A DNA stretch of 64,000 bases from a bacterium (GCA_023150945.1 JAKLJX010000005.1:16629-80628); one strand, 5' to 3'; counted from the first letter of the stretch, positions 1 to 9,496 are shown. Notes: a model not told the origin generated them from the letters alone. Numbers and translations: made by a program.

Positions 1-462
1 GTTCCGCCGCTGGGCGAAACATAGCTCGTCAAATCAAGCGCAGCAGTATTTACGCAAACTGCACTCACGGCATTGAACCCAACGCTTGGCAGCGGATTGA
101 CGACGATGTTCTGACTCGCGCTGTTGGTGCAATTGCCGCCCGAGGTGAAAGTGTAGGTGATCGTGTGCGTGCCCGTGCCCGCGTCGCTCGGCGTGAAAAC
201 TCCCGCGGAAGTCACGCCGTTGCCGGAGAAAGTTCCGCCGCTGGGCGAAACATAGCTCGTCAAATCAAGCGCAGCAGTATTTACGCAAACTGCACTCACG
301 GCATTGAACGCAACGCTCGGCAGCGGATTGACGACGATGTTCTGACTCGCGCTGTTGGTGCAATTGCCGCCCGAGGTGAAAGTGTAGGTGATCGTGTGCG
401 TGCCCGTACCTGCATCGCTCGGCGTGAAGATGCCCGCGGAGGTCACGCCATTGCCGGAGAAA
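1..462 (-). repeat. 231-bp near-identical tandem repeats encoding 77-residue modules
   Basis: Positions 1-231 and 232-462 align base for base with only around nine differences, and a more diverged third unit starts at 463. The period is 231 bp, exactly 77 codons, so the repeat keeps the reading frame. The array continues past the left edge, so copy number cannot be read here. Such high nucleotide identity points to recent duplication or homogenisation. Confidence 0.9.
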
Positions 463-2714
463 GTTCCTCCGCTCGGTGAAACGAAAGCGGTGAGATCGAC
501 GGCTGCGTCAGTCACACAGAACGGCCCGACCGAACTGAAGTTCACACTCGGAGGTGTGCATTCCGCCAACTGAAAATCGCTGAAGCTCGTCATGCCGGTC
601 GCCTGCGTGCTCGTCGCGGTGCGCGTGCCAACCGCCGGATATGTCCACGTGCCGGCGTCGAGTTTGCCGACGATCAAATTGCTCGGGTTGGCGCCGCCAT
701 CGAGATCGCCGGCCACGAAGTTGAAGGTTACGTCATAATTCGTGAGGGTCAGCGCGCCGTCACTCGTCAGCGCCCAATTGCGATTGACGCTCCTGGTCGC
801 ATCCAAAGTCGAAGTGCCGATACTGGCATGATCTCCGCTGGTTGATTTGGCGGTGACATTGCCGGAGTTGTTGACTTGCGCGATGGTGACCTCCACCGGC
901 GTGTAGTCGCTGCCCGTGCCCACTTCGAACGTTTGCACGACGTTCGATCCCGCGGCGAAATGCTTCTGCAGATTGCCGGCGATATGCCCGCTGGTGCGCG
1001 CCACCGTGCCGCCGGCAGTGATGATCATTCTATTCGAGCCGGTGGTCACATTGCCGTTGAGCAGTGAGAGCGTGTTGTTCACGGTCTCATCGGTGAGCAG
1101 CGTCACGCCGCTGGCATTGTTGATTGCCAAATTATGAAACGTCGAGCCGCTCATGTTCTGCGGACTCGATCCGTTCATGATCACTGTGCCTGTGCCCGGC
1201 ACAAAGGTGCCGTTGTTCGTCCAATTGCCCGCCAGCTCGAGGTTGAGATTGTTGGCATCGAGCGTGCCGGCGCTGATCAACAGATCGCCATTCACCGTGA
1301 GCGGAGTATTGACCAACTGCGCCGTGGCGTTGGCGCTGTTCACGGTAAAATGGAAAATCGGCACCGCACTGTTGATTTCAATCGTCTGCGCCGCCGGCGT
1401 TGAAGCATTGCCGATGCGAATGGTGCCGCCGGTTATGCTCTTGGCCCCGGAGCCGCTGGCAATCACCAATTCAGCGCCCCCGGCGTTGCTGTTGGCGCGT
1501 TCGCAGGTGATGAGGCCGCCGGTCATGGTGAATTTACCCGTCGCACCAAGATTGAAATTCGGCGCCGAGGCGCTGTTGTTTCCCGCCGTGGTCACCACCA
1601 TTTCCCCGCCGGAAATCGTCAATCCGTTGCCGGCGCCCGAGCTGGTCACACTGATGCGGCCGGCGAGTGTGAGCGTGCCGCCATTGAGTGTGACTTCGGA
1701 GCTTGCCCCGCTGACCGTGAGTTGATTGCCCGAGCTGCTGCCGATATTCATGCTGCCGTGGTCAACGATCAGCTTGCCATTCAGCGTGAGCGAGCCGGAG
1801 CTGCCCCAATTCGACAGGGCGCTTGCGTGATTGAGATGAAAGCCGGCACCAGCGGGAATCGTCTCCGAGCCGCTGAACGGCGTTATGGTCGAGGCGCTCG
1901 AGAGCTTGAACGTTCCCTGGGTGAGCGTCAGGCCGTTGTTCGCCAGCGTTATCGGCGCCAGCACTTCCAGCACACTCGCGCTGCTGCCCAGGTTGACGGT
2001 CACGTTGTTGAAGGCCGTTGTCGCGCTGCCGGTGACATTGACTGTGCCGGTGCCAGTGAAGGTCACCGTTGCCGTTCCGGGGGTGAAGGTGCCGTGGTTG
2101 CTCCAATGGCCGGCGACGGTGAACGCCTGATTGCCGCTGGCCAGCGTGCCCGAAGCAATGGTGAGATCTCCGGTGACATCGGTGGGGCCGGCCAGCGTTG
2201 CCGTGGCGGTTCCCGAGTAGGTGAGATGATGGTAAGTCGTTGCCGCGATGGTTTGCGCCGCGCTGCCGTTGAACGCAACCGTCCCGTTGCCGGCAGTGAA
2301 AGTGGACTGGCCGGCAGTCAAGAGCAACGCGCCGCTGATCGTAAGTGTGCCACCGGCCGTCATCGTCACCGTGCCGGCATGATCGGGTGCGGTTGTGCCG
2401 ACGATGACGTCGCCGCCGCATTCGACCAGGCTGCCGGCATTGAACCAGAGCGTGCCGGCGCCGGCGTCGGCGCCATCTTGTCCAAGCGCGAGGCTGGCAC
2501 ACTGGCCATTGGACACGTCGACGGTCAGGGTCGCGCCATTTTTGACGATGATCGCGTCTGTGGTTGACGGTTGCCCGGCCGGCCCGCTGCCGCTGCTGAT
2601 CGCGCCCCAATTCGTGTTGGCGGTGATGGTGATTTGCGCGCCGGCAAATTCGGCAAACAGCAACACCAGCACCGCACCCAAAGCCCGCGCAGAACAGAAT
2701 GCCCGAGGTTTCAT
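1..2714 (-). CDS. large repetitive secreted surface protein, C-terminus beyond the window
   Basis: The frame stays open from the ATG at 2714 to the window edge (904 codons). This start is chosen because GGAGG lies eight bases upstream and the first 24 residues form a signal peptide (MKPRAFCSARALGAVLVLL, ending near GAQ). Residues about 25-640 are Gly/Thr/Ser/Asn-rich with recurring G-x-L-T and GTGTV patterns, which suggests a beta-helix passenger like those of large bacterial adhesins. From about residue 715 the protein switches to 77-residue Ig/PKD-like modules with motifs FCVTDAAVDL, SPSGGTFSGNGV and GTHTITYTFTSGGNCTN; each module has two Cys, perhaps a disulfide. Such modules are common in Bacteroidota-type gliding and adhesion proteins. 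A T9SS C-terminal domain is expected outside the window but not seen. Exact function is unknown. Confidence 0.8.
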   Translation of the reverse strand, partial: MKPRAFCSARALGAVLVLLFAEFAGAQITITANTNWGAISSGSGPAGQPSTTDAIIVKNGATLTVDVSNGQCASLALGQDGADAGAGTLWFNAGSLVECGGDVIVGTTAPDHAGTVTMTAGGTLTISGALLLTAGQSTFTAGNGTVAFNGSAAQTIAATTYHHLTYSGTATATLAGPTDVTGDLTIASGTLASGNQAFTVAGHWSNHGTFTPGTATVTFTGTGTVNVTGSATTAFNNVTVNLGSSASVLEVLAPITLANNGLTLTQGTFKLSSASTITPFSGSETIPAGAGFHLNHASALSNWGSSGSLTLNGKLIVDHGSMNIGSSSGNQLTVSGASSEVTLNGGTLTLAGRISVTSSGAGNGLTISGGEMVVTTAGNNSASAPNFNLGATGKFTMTGGLITCERANSNAGGAELVIASGSGAKSITGGTIRIGNASTPAAQTIEINSAVPIFHFTVNSANATAQLVNTPLTVNGDLLISAGTLDANNLNLELAGNWTNNGTFVPGTGTVIMNGSSPQNMSGSTFHNLAINNASGVTLLTDETVNNTLSLLNGNVTTGSNRMIITAGGTVARTSGHIAGNLQKHFAAGSNVVQTFEVGTGSDYTPVEVTIAQVNNSGNVTAKSTSGDHASIGTSTLDATRSVNRNWALTSDGALTLTNYDVTFNFVAGDLDGGANPSNLIVGKLDAGTWTYPAVGTRTATSTQATGMTSFSDFQLAECTPPSVNFSSVGPFCVTDAAVDLTAFVSPSGGTFSGNGVTSAGIFTPSDAGTGTHTITYTFTSGGNCTNSASQNIVVNPLPSVAFNAVSAVCVNTAALDLTSYVSPSGGTFSGNGVTSAGVFTPSDAGTGTHTITYTFTSGGNCTNSASQNIVVNPLPSVGFNAVSAVCVNTAALDLTSYVSPSGG

Positions 2715-3084
2715 GGCACTGCCCTCCATTTGAATGAAATGTCATGAATTTCGGCTTGTGCCTGAGCAAAGCAGCGGCAACGACGCTGCTGCCCGGCGCA
2801 AACCCGTCAATTGTCAAGACGATGAAATCGGAGTTGCCCGTCCAAGGTGGGAAACCTTCGCAACACGGGATCAGAATGAAGCCGGACTCTGGAAGTGGAG
2901 GGAGGACGTGTGAAAATCGGATACCGTTGGCTGTGAAAGTCCGGCTCCCCCTGGCTCAGGTTCGCCCTGAAGCACAATGATGCACAACGACATCGGGCTT
3001 TCGCCGCGAGCCACGCGCCTCCGGTTCAGACGACGCGGCGAAAGCCCGATGTTCAAGCAACGCAATTTTTGCCACTGGCAGATT
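2715..3084. other. 370-bp intergenic gap with one strong hairpin
   Basis: No convincing gene lies between the two surface-protein genes. The gap holds the ribosome-binding region of the left gene and, near 2990-3052, a long perfect hairpin annotated separately. A minus-strand promoter for the left gene is expected, but no good -35/-10 pair was found. Confidence 0.6.
2990..3052 (-). terminator. 19-bp perfect hairpin downstream of the T9SS-sorted protein
   Basis: ACATCGGGCTTTCGCCGCG at 2990-3008 is the exact reverse complement of 3034-3052, with a 25-nt loop. It begins about 30 bp past the stop codon of the minus-strand gene at 3085, the usual place for a terminator or 3'-stabilising stem. There is no T-run after it, so intrinsic termination is uncertain. 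Confidence 0.55.
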
Positions 3085-5961
3085 CTATTTTTCCAATAGC
3101 ATCTTGCGCACGGCCACGAAATCGCCGGAACGGACTTGGTAGAAATAGACGCCGCTGGACAACGCCTGGCCGCGGGCATCACGCGCGTTCCACTGCATCG
3201 TGTGCTGGCCGGGTTGGGCATAGCCGTCGAACAGCGTCTGCACCAGTTGTCCTTGGATGTTGAACACGCGCAGCGTCACCGGCGCCGTCCAACCCGCCGG
3301 CACTTCGAAGGTGATGCGAGTCTCGGGATTGAACGGATTCGGGTAGTTCTGCTGCAACGTGAAAGCAGTGGGAACCGAATCGTCCAGCCGGCGACCGGTG
3401 GCGACGCCGGTGGCTGAGTCATCCACGCGGAAATCGGTAATCAGAAAATCCGCGCTGCTGCCGGCCGGGCCAAAGGCCGCCACGGTGTAGTCATTGTCTC
3501 CCGGTTTGAGATATTCTTCGAGATCGATGGTGCGCGGCCCGTCAAACGGCATGAAGTAGGTATTACCGGCGCGCTCGAAGCCTTGCGCCCGCGCAATCAG
3601 CTTGATGTCATGCTGATTGATCTTCATCTCGATGCGCTCCAGGCCGTGGTTGTTCACGAACAAGTAGCGATCGATGGGCGGCAAGCTGAAGGACACCGCG
3701 CCCTGCTCCGGATTCAGGCTCAAGTAAATCGGATCGCACACGATCTCGCAGCCCGCCATGTTGGTGATCTTCAACATGAATCCCGAGCGGCCCTGCGGCT
3801 GCGTGCGTTCACTGCGGAAGCGCACCCGCTTGGCGCCGGGTGTAAACGGTTCGATGATCACCACGCGATTGACTTCATGAAACGGTTCGATACTGAAGAT
3901 CCCGCTCTCCTCATCAATCGCCTCGCCGGTGATCAACGGCAGTTTGCTGAAATCAAACGTGCACTGCGGCGCGCTGGTGTCGGCGAAGACCACAACCTTG
4001 TCCGAACAAACCGTTTCACATCCCACGCTGTCGCGATGGCTGCAGGTCGCGACGATGGTGTTGTAGCCCAGATTCAGGTTCACTGTGGCGCCGAACGCCC
4101 CGCCGCTCACTGTCACCGGCGTGCCGTTGATGTCACAGCTCGAGGTCACCGGCCCCAGACCGCCGCTGACCGAAGTCGTGCCGCTGACGTTGATCGAGGT
4201 CGCGCAAATGAAGCTGCTGTCTGCGGGCGTGTCGATCTCGAGATGACACGCCAAGCGGCTGGCAAAGACGTGAATCGAATCAACCGCAACGCACACGGCG
4301 CCGGTGGCATCGGTGAAAGTGCATTCCACCGTGATGGTGTTCCGGCCGGCAGTCAACCTGGCCGTGCCGCAGGAGTCGGGCGTGACCTCGCCGTTGATCT
4401 TGCAGACTTTGGTCAGCGGCGCCAGGCCGCCAGTGGCCCGCGCGGAGAAGCAAACCGTGACGGTGGTGTCGCAGCTCACGAAGCCGCTGTCCGGGCTGAG
4501 AATCTCCACCTGGCAGAGAATCGGTTCCGCCGCCTCGGTCACCGTGAGCGTAAACGCGGTGGAATCGGAGAGGGGAGAGGGCGTGCCGTCGTCGCGCACG
4601 ATAATCACGATGTTGCCATAGATGCCGCCATCCGCGAAAGAAGGCGCGAAACGCAGAACGGCCGTGCCGTCGAGTCTGTTGATCAACACGCCAAAGGCCG
4701 GCAGATTGGCGGTGAAATAGAACAGGCTGTCATTGTCGGGATCGCTCGCAGACAGCGCCAGCTCGAGCACGCTGCCTTCCACCATCGTTTGATTGGCGAC
4801 AGGCTGCAGCGACGGCTTACGATTCACATTGTTCACGGTCAACGTGAAGGTCTTGCGGTCGGAGAGCGGCGGCGTGCCGTCATCAGTGGCGGTGACTTCG
4901 AGTTGATAGACGCCGGCGTGCGTGAAATCGGGAGCGAAGATGATCTTGCCGGTGCCGTCATTGTTGTTGATGAAAGTGCCGAATGCCGGCAGCCCATTGA
5001 CTGCCAGCGCAATGTCATCGCCATCCGGATCGTTCGCCTCGATGCCGACCGCGAGCGTGTCACCCTCATTCATGGTTTGATCGGCGATCGGCGCCAGGCG
5101 CGGCGGATTCTCCACCTGCCTGACCGTCAACGTGAATGACGTAGTCGCGGCCAGCGGCGGCACGCCGTTGTCGGTGGCGGTCACTTGCAGATTCGGGTAC
5201 ACTCCGAAATCATCGAAACCGGGCGTGAAGCGAAACGTGCCGGTGCCGTTGCCGTGATCGGCAAAACTGGCAAAGCCGGGCAGGGTGCCGGGGGTGAGCG
5301 TGATGGCATCACCGTCCGGATCCGTCGCCGCCACGGCAACCTCCAGCGTGTCGCCCGCATCCATGCTGGTGTCCGGGATCGTGATCGTGAACTGGGGCGG
5401 CCGGTTGGCGGCTGTCACCAGCACGCTGCCGTTGGTGACGGACAGGAAGGGAAGCAGATTGCCAAGGATGGAAGTCGTCAGCGCTGAGAATGACAAGTCC
5501 AGTGAAGTGCTGGAACCCGGCGTGCCGACCACTTTAAAATTTACATGAATGACGTTGATGTTCGCGCGCGCAACGCCGCCCTGCACAAACGCTTGCCAAT
5601 CGAGTCTTCCGCTCGCAACACCCGACTCAACAACACTCGGATTGTTCCACGGCGGGGCGGCTGGTGTGTAACCGGCGTACTCGAGAATGTCCGGTCGCCA
5701 GGTGAGCTTGGCTTCATAGGCAGCCAGTCTGTTATCGGACCTCTCCAGACCGCGCGTGTCGACAAAAATGGCCACGGAAATCGTGTCTCCGGGTTGGGGA
5801 GCGGGATTGCTGGGCACAGAGGCTGCGTCGACGCGATCGGCCATTATCGCGTTCTTGAGCTTCAATTGTGCATGGGCCGGCCCGCTCACCAGCAGAAGGA
5901 GCGCGAACAGCCCGCCCAGCAGTGCCGCTTGCCGGAGCCAGGCATGGTAGGAAGATTTCAT
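3085..5961 (-). CDS. secreted multidomain protein with T9SS C-terminal sorting domain
   Basis: A 958-residue protein. The start at 5961 is chosen for the GGGGAGAAG site just upstream and the signal peptide that follows (MKSSYHAWLRQAALLGGLF, cleavage near AHAQ); the frame is open further upstream without support. After the signal is a cohesin-like domain (about residues 25-175). Three tandem cadherin/He_PIG-like Ig modules of about 95 residues follow, each with a DPDGD or DPDND calcium-type motif, then two Cys-rich modules of about 90 residues. The last 90 or so residues are a FlgD-like/type A T9SS sorting domain with NYPNPFNPETRITFEVP, SSGVYFYQV and a basic end (VRKMLLEK). The product should be exported by Sec, carried across the outer membrane by T9SS and anchored or released. 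No catalytic motif is visible, so adhesive or matrix binding is inferred. Confidence 0.88.
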   Translation of the reverse strand: MKSSYHAWLRQAALLGGLFALLLLVSGPAHAQLKLKNAIMADRVDAASVPSNPAPQPGDTISVAIFVDTRGLERSDNRLAAYEAKLTWRPDILEYAGYTPAAPPWNNPSVVESGVASGRLDWQAFVQGGVARANINVIHVNFKVVGTPGSSTSLDLSFSALTTSILGNLLPFLSVTNGSVLVTAANRPPQFTITIPDTSMDAGDTLEVAVAATDPDGDAITLTPGTLPGFASFADHGNGTGTFRFTPGFDDFGVYPNLQVTATDNGVPPLAATTSFTLTVRQVENPPRLAPIADQTMNEGDTLAVGIEANDPDGDDIALAVNGLPAFGTFINNNDGTGKIIFAPDFTHAGVYQLEVTATDDGTPPLSDRKTFTLTVNNVNRKPSLQPVANQTMVEGSVLELALSASDPDNDSLFYFTANLPAFGVLINRLDGTAVLRFAPSFADGGIYGNIVIIVRDDGTPSPLSDSTAFTLTVTEAAEPILCQVEILSPDSGFVSCDTTVTVCFSARATGGLAPLTKVCKINGEVTPDSCGTARLTAGRNTITVECTFTDATGAVCVAVDSIHVFASRLACHLEIDTPADSSFICATSINVSGTTSVSGGLGPVTSSCDINGTPVTVSGGAFGATVNLNLGYNTIVATCSHRDSVGCETVCSDKVVVFADTSAPQCTFDFSKLPLITGEAIDEESGIFSIEPFHEVNRVVIIEPFTPGAKRVRFRSERTQPQGRSGFMLKITNMAGCEIVCDPIYLSLNPEQGAVSFSLPPIDRYLFVNNHGLERIEMKINQHDIKLIARAQGFERAGNTYFMPFDGPRTIDLEEYLKPGDNDYTVAAFGPAGSSADFLITDFRVDDSATGVATGRRLDDSVPTAFTLQQNYPNPFNPETRITFEVPAGWTAPVTLRVFNIQGQLVQTLFDGYAQPGQHTMQWNARDARGQALSSGVYFYQVRSGDFVAVRKMLLEK

Positions 5962-6450
5962 GGTCTTCTCCCCGGTTGCAGGTTCTTGTTTGATGAGTCG
6001 ATTTTCAGCAGGTGGAATGCTGCAGAGAGGTAGTGCCTGAATCTTGCATCGGAATCGCTTCACGCTCGCCGATGAGTGAAAGCGCAGGCTGAAAACTCAA
6101 GCCGGCTGAAGCCGGTTTGTCACCGCATGGCGACTGGTCGCCCTCAGATGACTTCAGGTTTCAGTCGCGCCGCAGGCGAGAGGTGGCAAAATGCGACGCA
6201 AAATGCAGGTGTTTTGCTGCCGATTCTGGCGATTGGATTGATATTTCGTGCGTGATCGCCGCGGCGGTGTCACCTTCTCGAACCTTGTCTTTCGATATGG
6301 AAGACACGGCGGAACGCTGCGTTCGAGAAGGCTGCACCGCAAAGGCGGGCTTGCCGCACACCGGCTCCCTGGGCAGTGGCGGCAAACAGCCTGGCGACCA
6401 TCACACTTTCTTTCCCCAGCATTGCTTCAACAATTCTGCCGGTGGCAGGC
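5962..6450. other. 489-bp intergenic region, no gene recognised
   Basis: Only short overlapping frames occur here and none has a ribosome-binding site or a recognisable product. It should contain the minus-strand promoter of the sorted surface protein. No repeat family member was found in it. Confidence 0.5.
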
Positions 6451-7245
6451 TTACAAAGTCACGTCGAAATAAAGTCCGATGACATTGTCCAGCAGCAAAT
6501 CGTCGAGCGGCACGCGAAAATAAGCGCCCGGTGAAAACTTCTCGAAAACCAGTTTGGCGCGCACGGCCGCTTGATTGACCACGCTTTCATTGAAATTGCC
6601 GCCCGAAGAAACCCAGCCGCGGCCGGTGAACGAAGCGCCCACGTAGAGCGGCTGAAAATCGAACCAGCCGTCAGCGCCATAGAGCACGTGCAACTCACCG
6701 TCGTTTTCCCGCAGTTTGTTGAATACGGTCCGGAAAAACTGATTCTGTTTCTGCTCCGTCTTGATGTTGAACGAAACGCCACCGTAAGGCTGCACGCTGA
6801 ACTTGCTGATCGAGAGTTTGGTTTTGATCTTGCCGGTAAGCGGAATCAAATCCGGAATGAAGGCTTCCTGCCGGTCGAAATCCGCGATCGACCCGATGAA
6901 ACCCGCGAACCCATATTTCACGACCGGCACGCGCAGCATCACCTCGATGGCGTGATTCTGTCCACCAAAGTGCAGCCCAAAGCCGGGATTGCCCAGCGTC
7001 TCGCCTTTAGTAGGGATTTTCGAATCTTCCAGCTTACCAAACGCAAAGGGAAGCTGGCCGATGAAACTGACACCATCCTTGATGACCGGAACCGTGACTG
7101 TGACAAACCAAGCTGAGGTGAAGGTGGAAGGCTCTCCATCGCCGAATTTGAACTGCGGCCGCATGGCCTCGACTTTGATCGTTTGCGCCGGCAGCAGCAG
7201 CGGGAGCAACAGCAGGAGAGTGAAAACGGCCGCAAATTTCTTCAT
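6451..7245 (-). CDS. secreted, probably outer-membrane beta-barrel protein of unknown function
   Basis: 264 residues. The start at 7245 has GGAGG seven bases upstream and leads into a clear signal peptide (MKKFAAVFTLLLLLPLLLP, then AQ). The mature part has no transmembrane helix and is rich in alternating polar and aromatic residues (FGLHFGG, YGGVSFNIKT, FDFQPLYVGASFTGRGW), with a C-terminal GLYFDVTL strand. Together these suggest a small beta-barrel with a periplasm-facing end. I do not recognise the family. It is monocistronic, separated by about 490 bp from the sorted protein transcribed in the same direction, and gives no clue to a substrate. Confidence 0.7.
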   Translation of the reverse strand: MKKFAAVFTLLLLLPLLLPAQTIKVEAMRPQFKFGDGEPSTFTSAWFVTVTVPVIKDGVSFIGQLPFAFGKLEDSKIPTKGETLGNPGFGLHFGGQNHAIEVMLRVPVVKYGFAGFIGSIADFDRQEAFIPDLIPLTGKIKTKLSISKFSVQPYGGVSFNIKTEQKQNQFFRTVFNKLRENDGELHVLYGADGWFDFQPLYVGASFTGRGWVSSGGNFNESVVNQAAVRAKLVFEKFSPGAYFRVPLDDLLLDNVIGLYFDVTL

Positions 7246-7456
7246 AGATGCCCTCCGGAGGTCAGTGAAACCGGCCAGACTGCCGGGCATCGCTGTTTGG
7301 AACCGGCAGCCGAAACCGGTGGGAAATGCGATTTGATTGTCAGTCTTGCGGAAAGCACACATGAGTGTAATGTTTTTGCGGTCATTGTCAAGTCATTTTC
7401 GTGAAGAGGTGGCGCGTCGGCGGCAATGGGACGAAGGTGGGATATAGTCAGTATCC

Positions 7457-7593
7457 GTCCGAGAATGTTCCAACCTCGGCTGAGCCGAGGTTTCCAAAAC
7501 TCAGAGCGCCGTGGAAACCTAGAGGTTCTTGATGCAACGGCGAAGCCGTTGCTGGAACTCTTCTGTCAAAAGACTGCGATTTCGGACGAACAC
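7457..7593 (+). repeat. double-hairpin dispersed repeat, copy 1
   Basis: About 137 bp. It opens with GTCCGAGAATGTTCCAA, followed by the palindrome CCTCGGCTGAGCCGAGG, a variable spacer, a second hairpin GCAACGGCGAAGCCGTTGC, and closes with ACTGCGATTTCGGACG. Related copies sit at 24855-24992, 55352-55487 and, in two halves, 62861-63228. The ends GTCCGA and TCGGAC are inverted, as in small non-autonomous elements. Confidence 0.85.
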
Positions 7594-7773
7594 GAATCAG
7601 GTGATCGCGCAACGCTGCGGCGGTCAGGTGAGCGGAGGGTTGGTCGACAAAATCACCGCCGGACGGTCGCGTGCCTTCATGAGATACTACGGCCACCTCC
7701 CCCGAATGCGGAAGCAGAGGCAGGTTTTTACCGCGTTCTTTGCCGAATTGGTGCGCGTCAGGAAAGGAAGAAA

Positions 7774-7850
7774 CTGCCCGGGCGCCTGGCCGCGCGGCGT
7801 GGACACCTCGATTCAAACATACGCTGGTTGGTGGCGAAGCGCCCGGGCGG
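7774..7850 (-). repeat. GCCCGGGCG-bounded 77-bp repeat, copy A
   Basis: CTGCCCGGGCGCC at the left end and GCGCCCGGGCGG at the right end are inverted copies of each other, 77 bp apart outer edge to outer edge. Reversed, the interior shares CGCTTCGC near one end and GTGTCCACGCC near the other with the copy at 62741. Other copies are at 9521, 27896 and 62741. Confidence 0.75.
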
Positions 7851-7943
7851 TGGTGTTTTCCGATAGTCACGATTTATCACTTGTTTTTGGACAGAGGTTT
7901 CCTCAAGTTTTCTCAAAAAACCGAATCATCAGGAAAATCTCAC

Positions 7944-8657
7944 ATGCCTCTTCCCACTGATCGCCATATCACGCTGCCGTTGCCACCAATGAAGGTGCAG
8001 CCCGTCACTCTCGCCGGCCGCGAGGTGCGGCTCGAGCCGTTGCGCCTGACCCATTGCGAAGATCTTTGTAGCGCCGGTTTGGACGAAGAACTCTGGCGTT
8101 TCACCGTTTCCCCGCTGCGCACTCCTGCCGACATGCAAGCCTATATCGCTACCGCGTTACAGGGGCAGACCGAGGGTAATGCGCTGCCCTTTGCCACTTG
8201 TCTGGCGGCCACCGGCCAGGCCATTGGCAGCACGCGCTTTGGCAACATCGATCCGGCCAATCACCGTCTCGAAATCGGCTGGACCTGGATTGCGCGGCAG
8301 TGGCAGCGAACCGTAGTCAACACCGAAGCCAAGTATCTCATGCTGCGCCATGCCTTTGAAACGCTGGGCTGCTTGCGGGTGGAATTCAAAACCGACATGT
8401 TGAATGAGCGTTCGCGCCGGGCCATTTTGCGATTGGGCGCCCAGGAAGAAGGAATCTTGCGCAATCACATGATTACCAGCGAGGGCCGCGTGCGGCACTC
8501 GGTTTACTATAGCATCCTGGACAGCGAGTGGCCGGCGGTCAAACGCGGTTTGGAGGAGAAGATGGCAAGTCGCAACCGCAGCGAGAATGCCGCGGCAGCC
8601 TCGCAAAATGACGGCACATTGTCCGCGCTTGTAGCAAAGCAAGGAGAGAGTGTGTGA
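7944..8657 (+). CDS. GNAT family N-acetyltransferase (RimJ/RimL type)
   Basis: 237 residues, starting at the ATG at 7944 with AGGAAAA upstream. Residues about 15-200 are a GNAT fold of the RimL-like group. Visible landmarks are LEPLRLTHCEDL near the start, EIGWTWIARQWQRTVVNTEAKYLML, which forms the acetyl-CoA binding strand and helix, then LRVEFKTDMLNERSRRAILRLGA and HSVYYSILDSEW. The protein probably transfers acetyl groups from acetyl-CoA to an amine, but the substrate cannot be named. The last 40 or so residues are a low-complexity extension. Its stop codon overlaps the GTG start of the hydrolase gene in GTGTGA, so the two are translationally coupled. Confidence 0.88.
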   Translation: MPLPTDRHITLPLPPMKVQPVTLAGREVRLEPLRLTHCEDLCSAGLDEELWRFTVSPLRTPADMQAYIATALQGQTEGNALPFATCLAATGQAIGSTRFGNIDPANHRLEIGWTWIARQWQRTVVNTEAKYLMLRHAFETLGCLRVEFKTDMLNERSRRAILRLGAQEEGILRNHMITSEGRVRHSVYYSILDSEWPAVKRGLEEKMASRNRSENAAAASQNDGTLSALVAKQGESV

Positions 8658-9496
8658 AGCATGACACTGGAACTTTTGGCGGCCGCAAGCAGCCGCAGCT
8701 TTTCTATCAATGTTGGTTGCCCGAGGGCCAGGCGCGTGCGGTGTTGATCGTGGTTCATGGCTTGGCCGAGCACAGCAGCCGCTATTCGAATCTGGTTGAT
8801 TACTTCGTGCCGCGCGGCTTTGCGGTGTATGCCTGTGATCATCAAGGCCACGGCCAATCACCTGGCCGGCGCGCGCATGTCGAGCGCTTCAGCGATTTTG
8901 TCGATGATCTGGAAATCTTCTGCGAGCTGGTTTACCGGCAGCAGCCCAATCTTTGCCGCTTGCTCATCGGCCACAGCATGGGCGGCTCCATTGCGCTGGC
9001 GCATGCCGTGAGCGGCCGTTGCCGTTGTGAGGGATTGATCCTCTCGGCGCCGAGTCTCAAGACCAATGCCGAGGTGCCGGCGCTGCTGTTGGCAATCAGC
9101 GGCCTGCTCTCGCGCTGGACGCCCACTTTGCGCGCGGTCCAGCTCGAGGCTGCGGCGATCAGCCGTGATCCGCAAGTAGTGGCAGCTTACGAAAACGATC
9201 CGCTGGTTTTTCGCGGCAAGATCACTGCGCGCCTTGGGCGTGAGTTGCTCGATACCATGAAAAGCCTGGAACTTCGCGGCGCCGAGCTGGCGCTGCCGCT
9301 GCTCGTTCTGCACGGCACTGCCGATCGCCTGACCGATCCCGCCGGCAGTCAAGCCCTGCTGGCGCGGGCAGGCTCGGCCGACAAAACCCTCAAACTCTAT
9401 CCGGGATTCTATCACGAGCTGTTCAACGAGCCTGGCAAGGAAATCGTATTTGCGGATATGGAGAATTGGCTGCGGCAACGCCTTCCCGCGCTTTGA
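8654..9496 (+). CDS. alpha/beta hydrolase, monoacylglycerol lipase-like
   Basis: 280 residues. It starts at a GTG at 8654 that overlaps the stop of the acetyltransferase gene, with GGAGAGAG just upstream. This is the serine-hydrolase fold of the lysophospholipase/monoacylglycerol lipase group: VHGLAEHSSRY carries the oxyanion-hole HG (residues 35-36), CDHQGHGQSPGRR matches the family's D-HxGHG-S-G motif, GHSMGG gives nucleophile Ser108, LHGTADRLTDP supplies the acid and YPGFYHELFNEP the catalytic His. No signal peptide, so it is cytosolic. It probably hydrolyses monoacylglycerols or similar lipid esters. Confidence 0.9.
   Translation: MKHDTGTFGGRKQPQLFYQCWLPEGQARAVLIVVHGLAEHSSRYSNLVDYFVPRGFAVYACDHQGHGQSPGRRAHVERFSDFVDDLEIFCELVYRQQPNLCRLLIGHSMGGSIALAHAVSGRCRCEGLILSAPSLKTNAEVPALLLAISGLLSRWTPTLRAVQLEAAAISRDPQVVAAYENDPLVFRGKITARLGRELLDTMKSLELRGAELALPLLVLHGTADRLTDPAGSQALLARAGSADKTLKLYPGFYHELFNEPGKEIVFADMENWLRQRLPAL

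Larger units (their letters stand above)
7246..7943. other. 698-bp non-coding interval carrying two dispersed repeats
   Basis: This gap between divergent genes holds one copy of the double-hairpin repeat (7457-7593) and one of the GCCCGGGCG-bounded repeats (7774-7850). Short frames cross it in several directions, but they run through the palindromes and lack ribosome-binding sites. The remaining sequence must include promoters for genes on both sides. Confidence 0.6.

Noticed and set aside
1-462. CRISPR array
   Set aside because: The 231-bp periodic units have no spacers, keep an open reading frame and encode a repeated protein module.
1762-2817. Minus-strand 351-codon frame overlapping the left surface protein
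   Set aside because: It is out of frame with the signal peptide and repeats; the correct frame starts at 2714 and stays open to the window edge.
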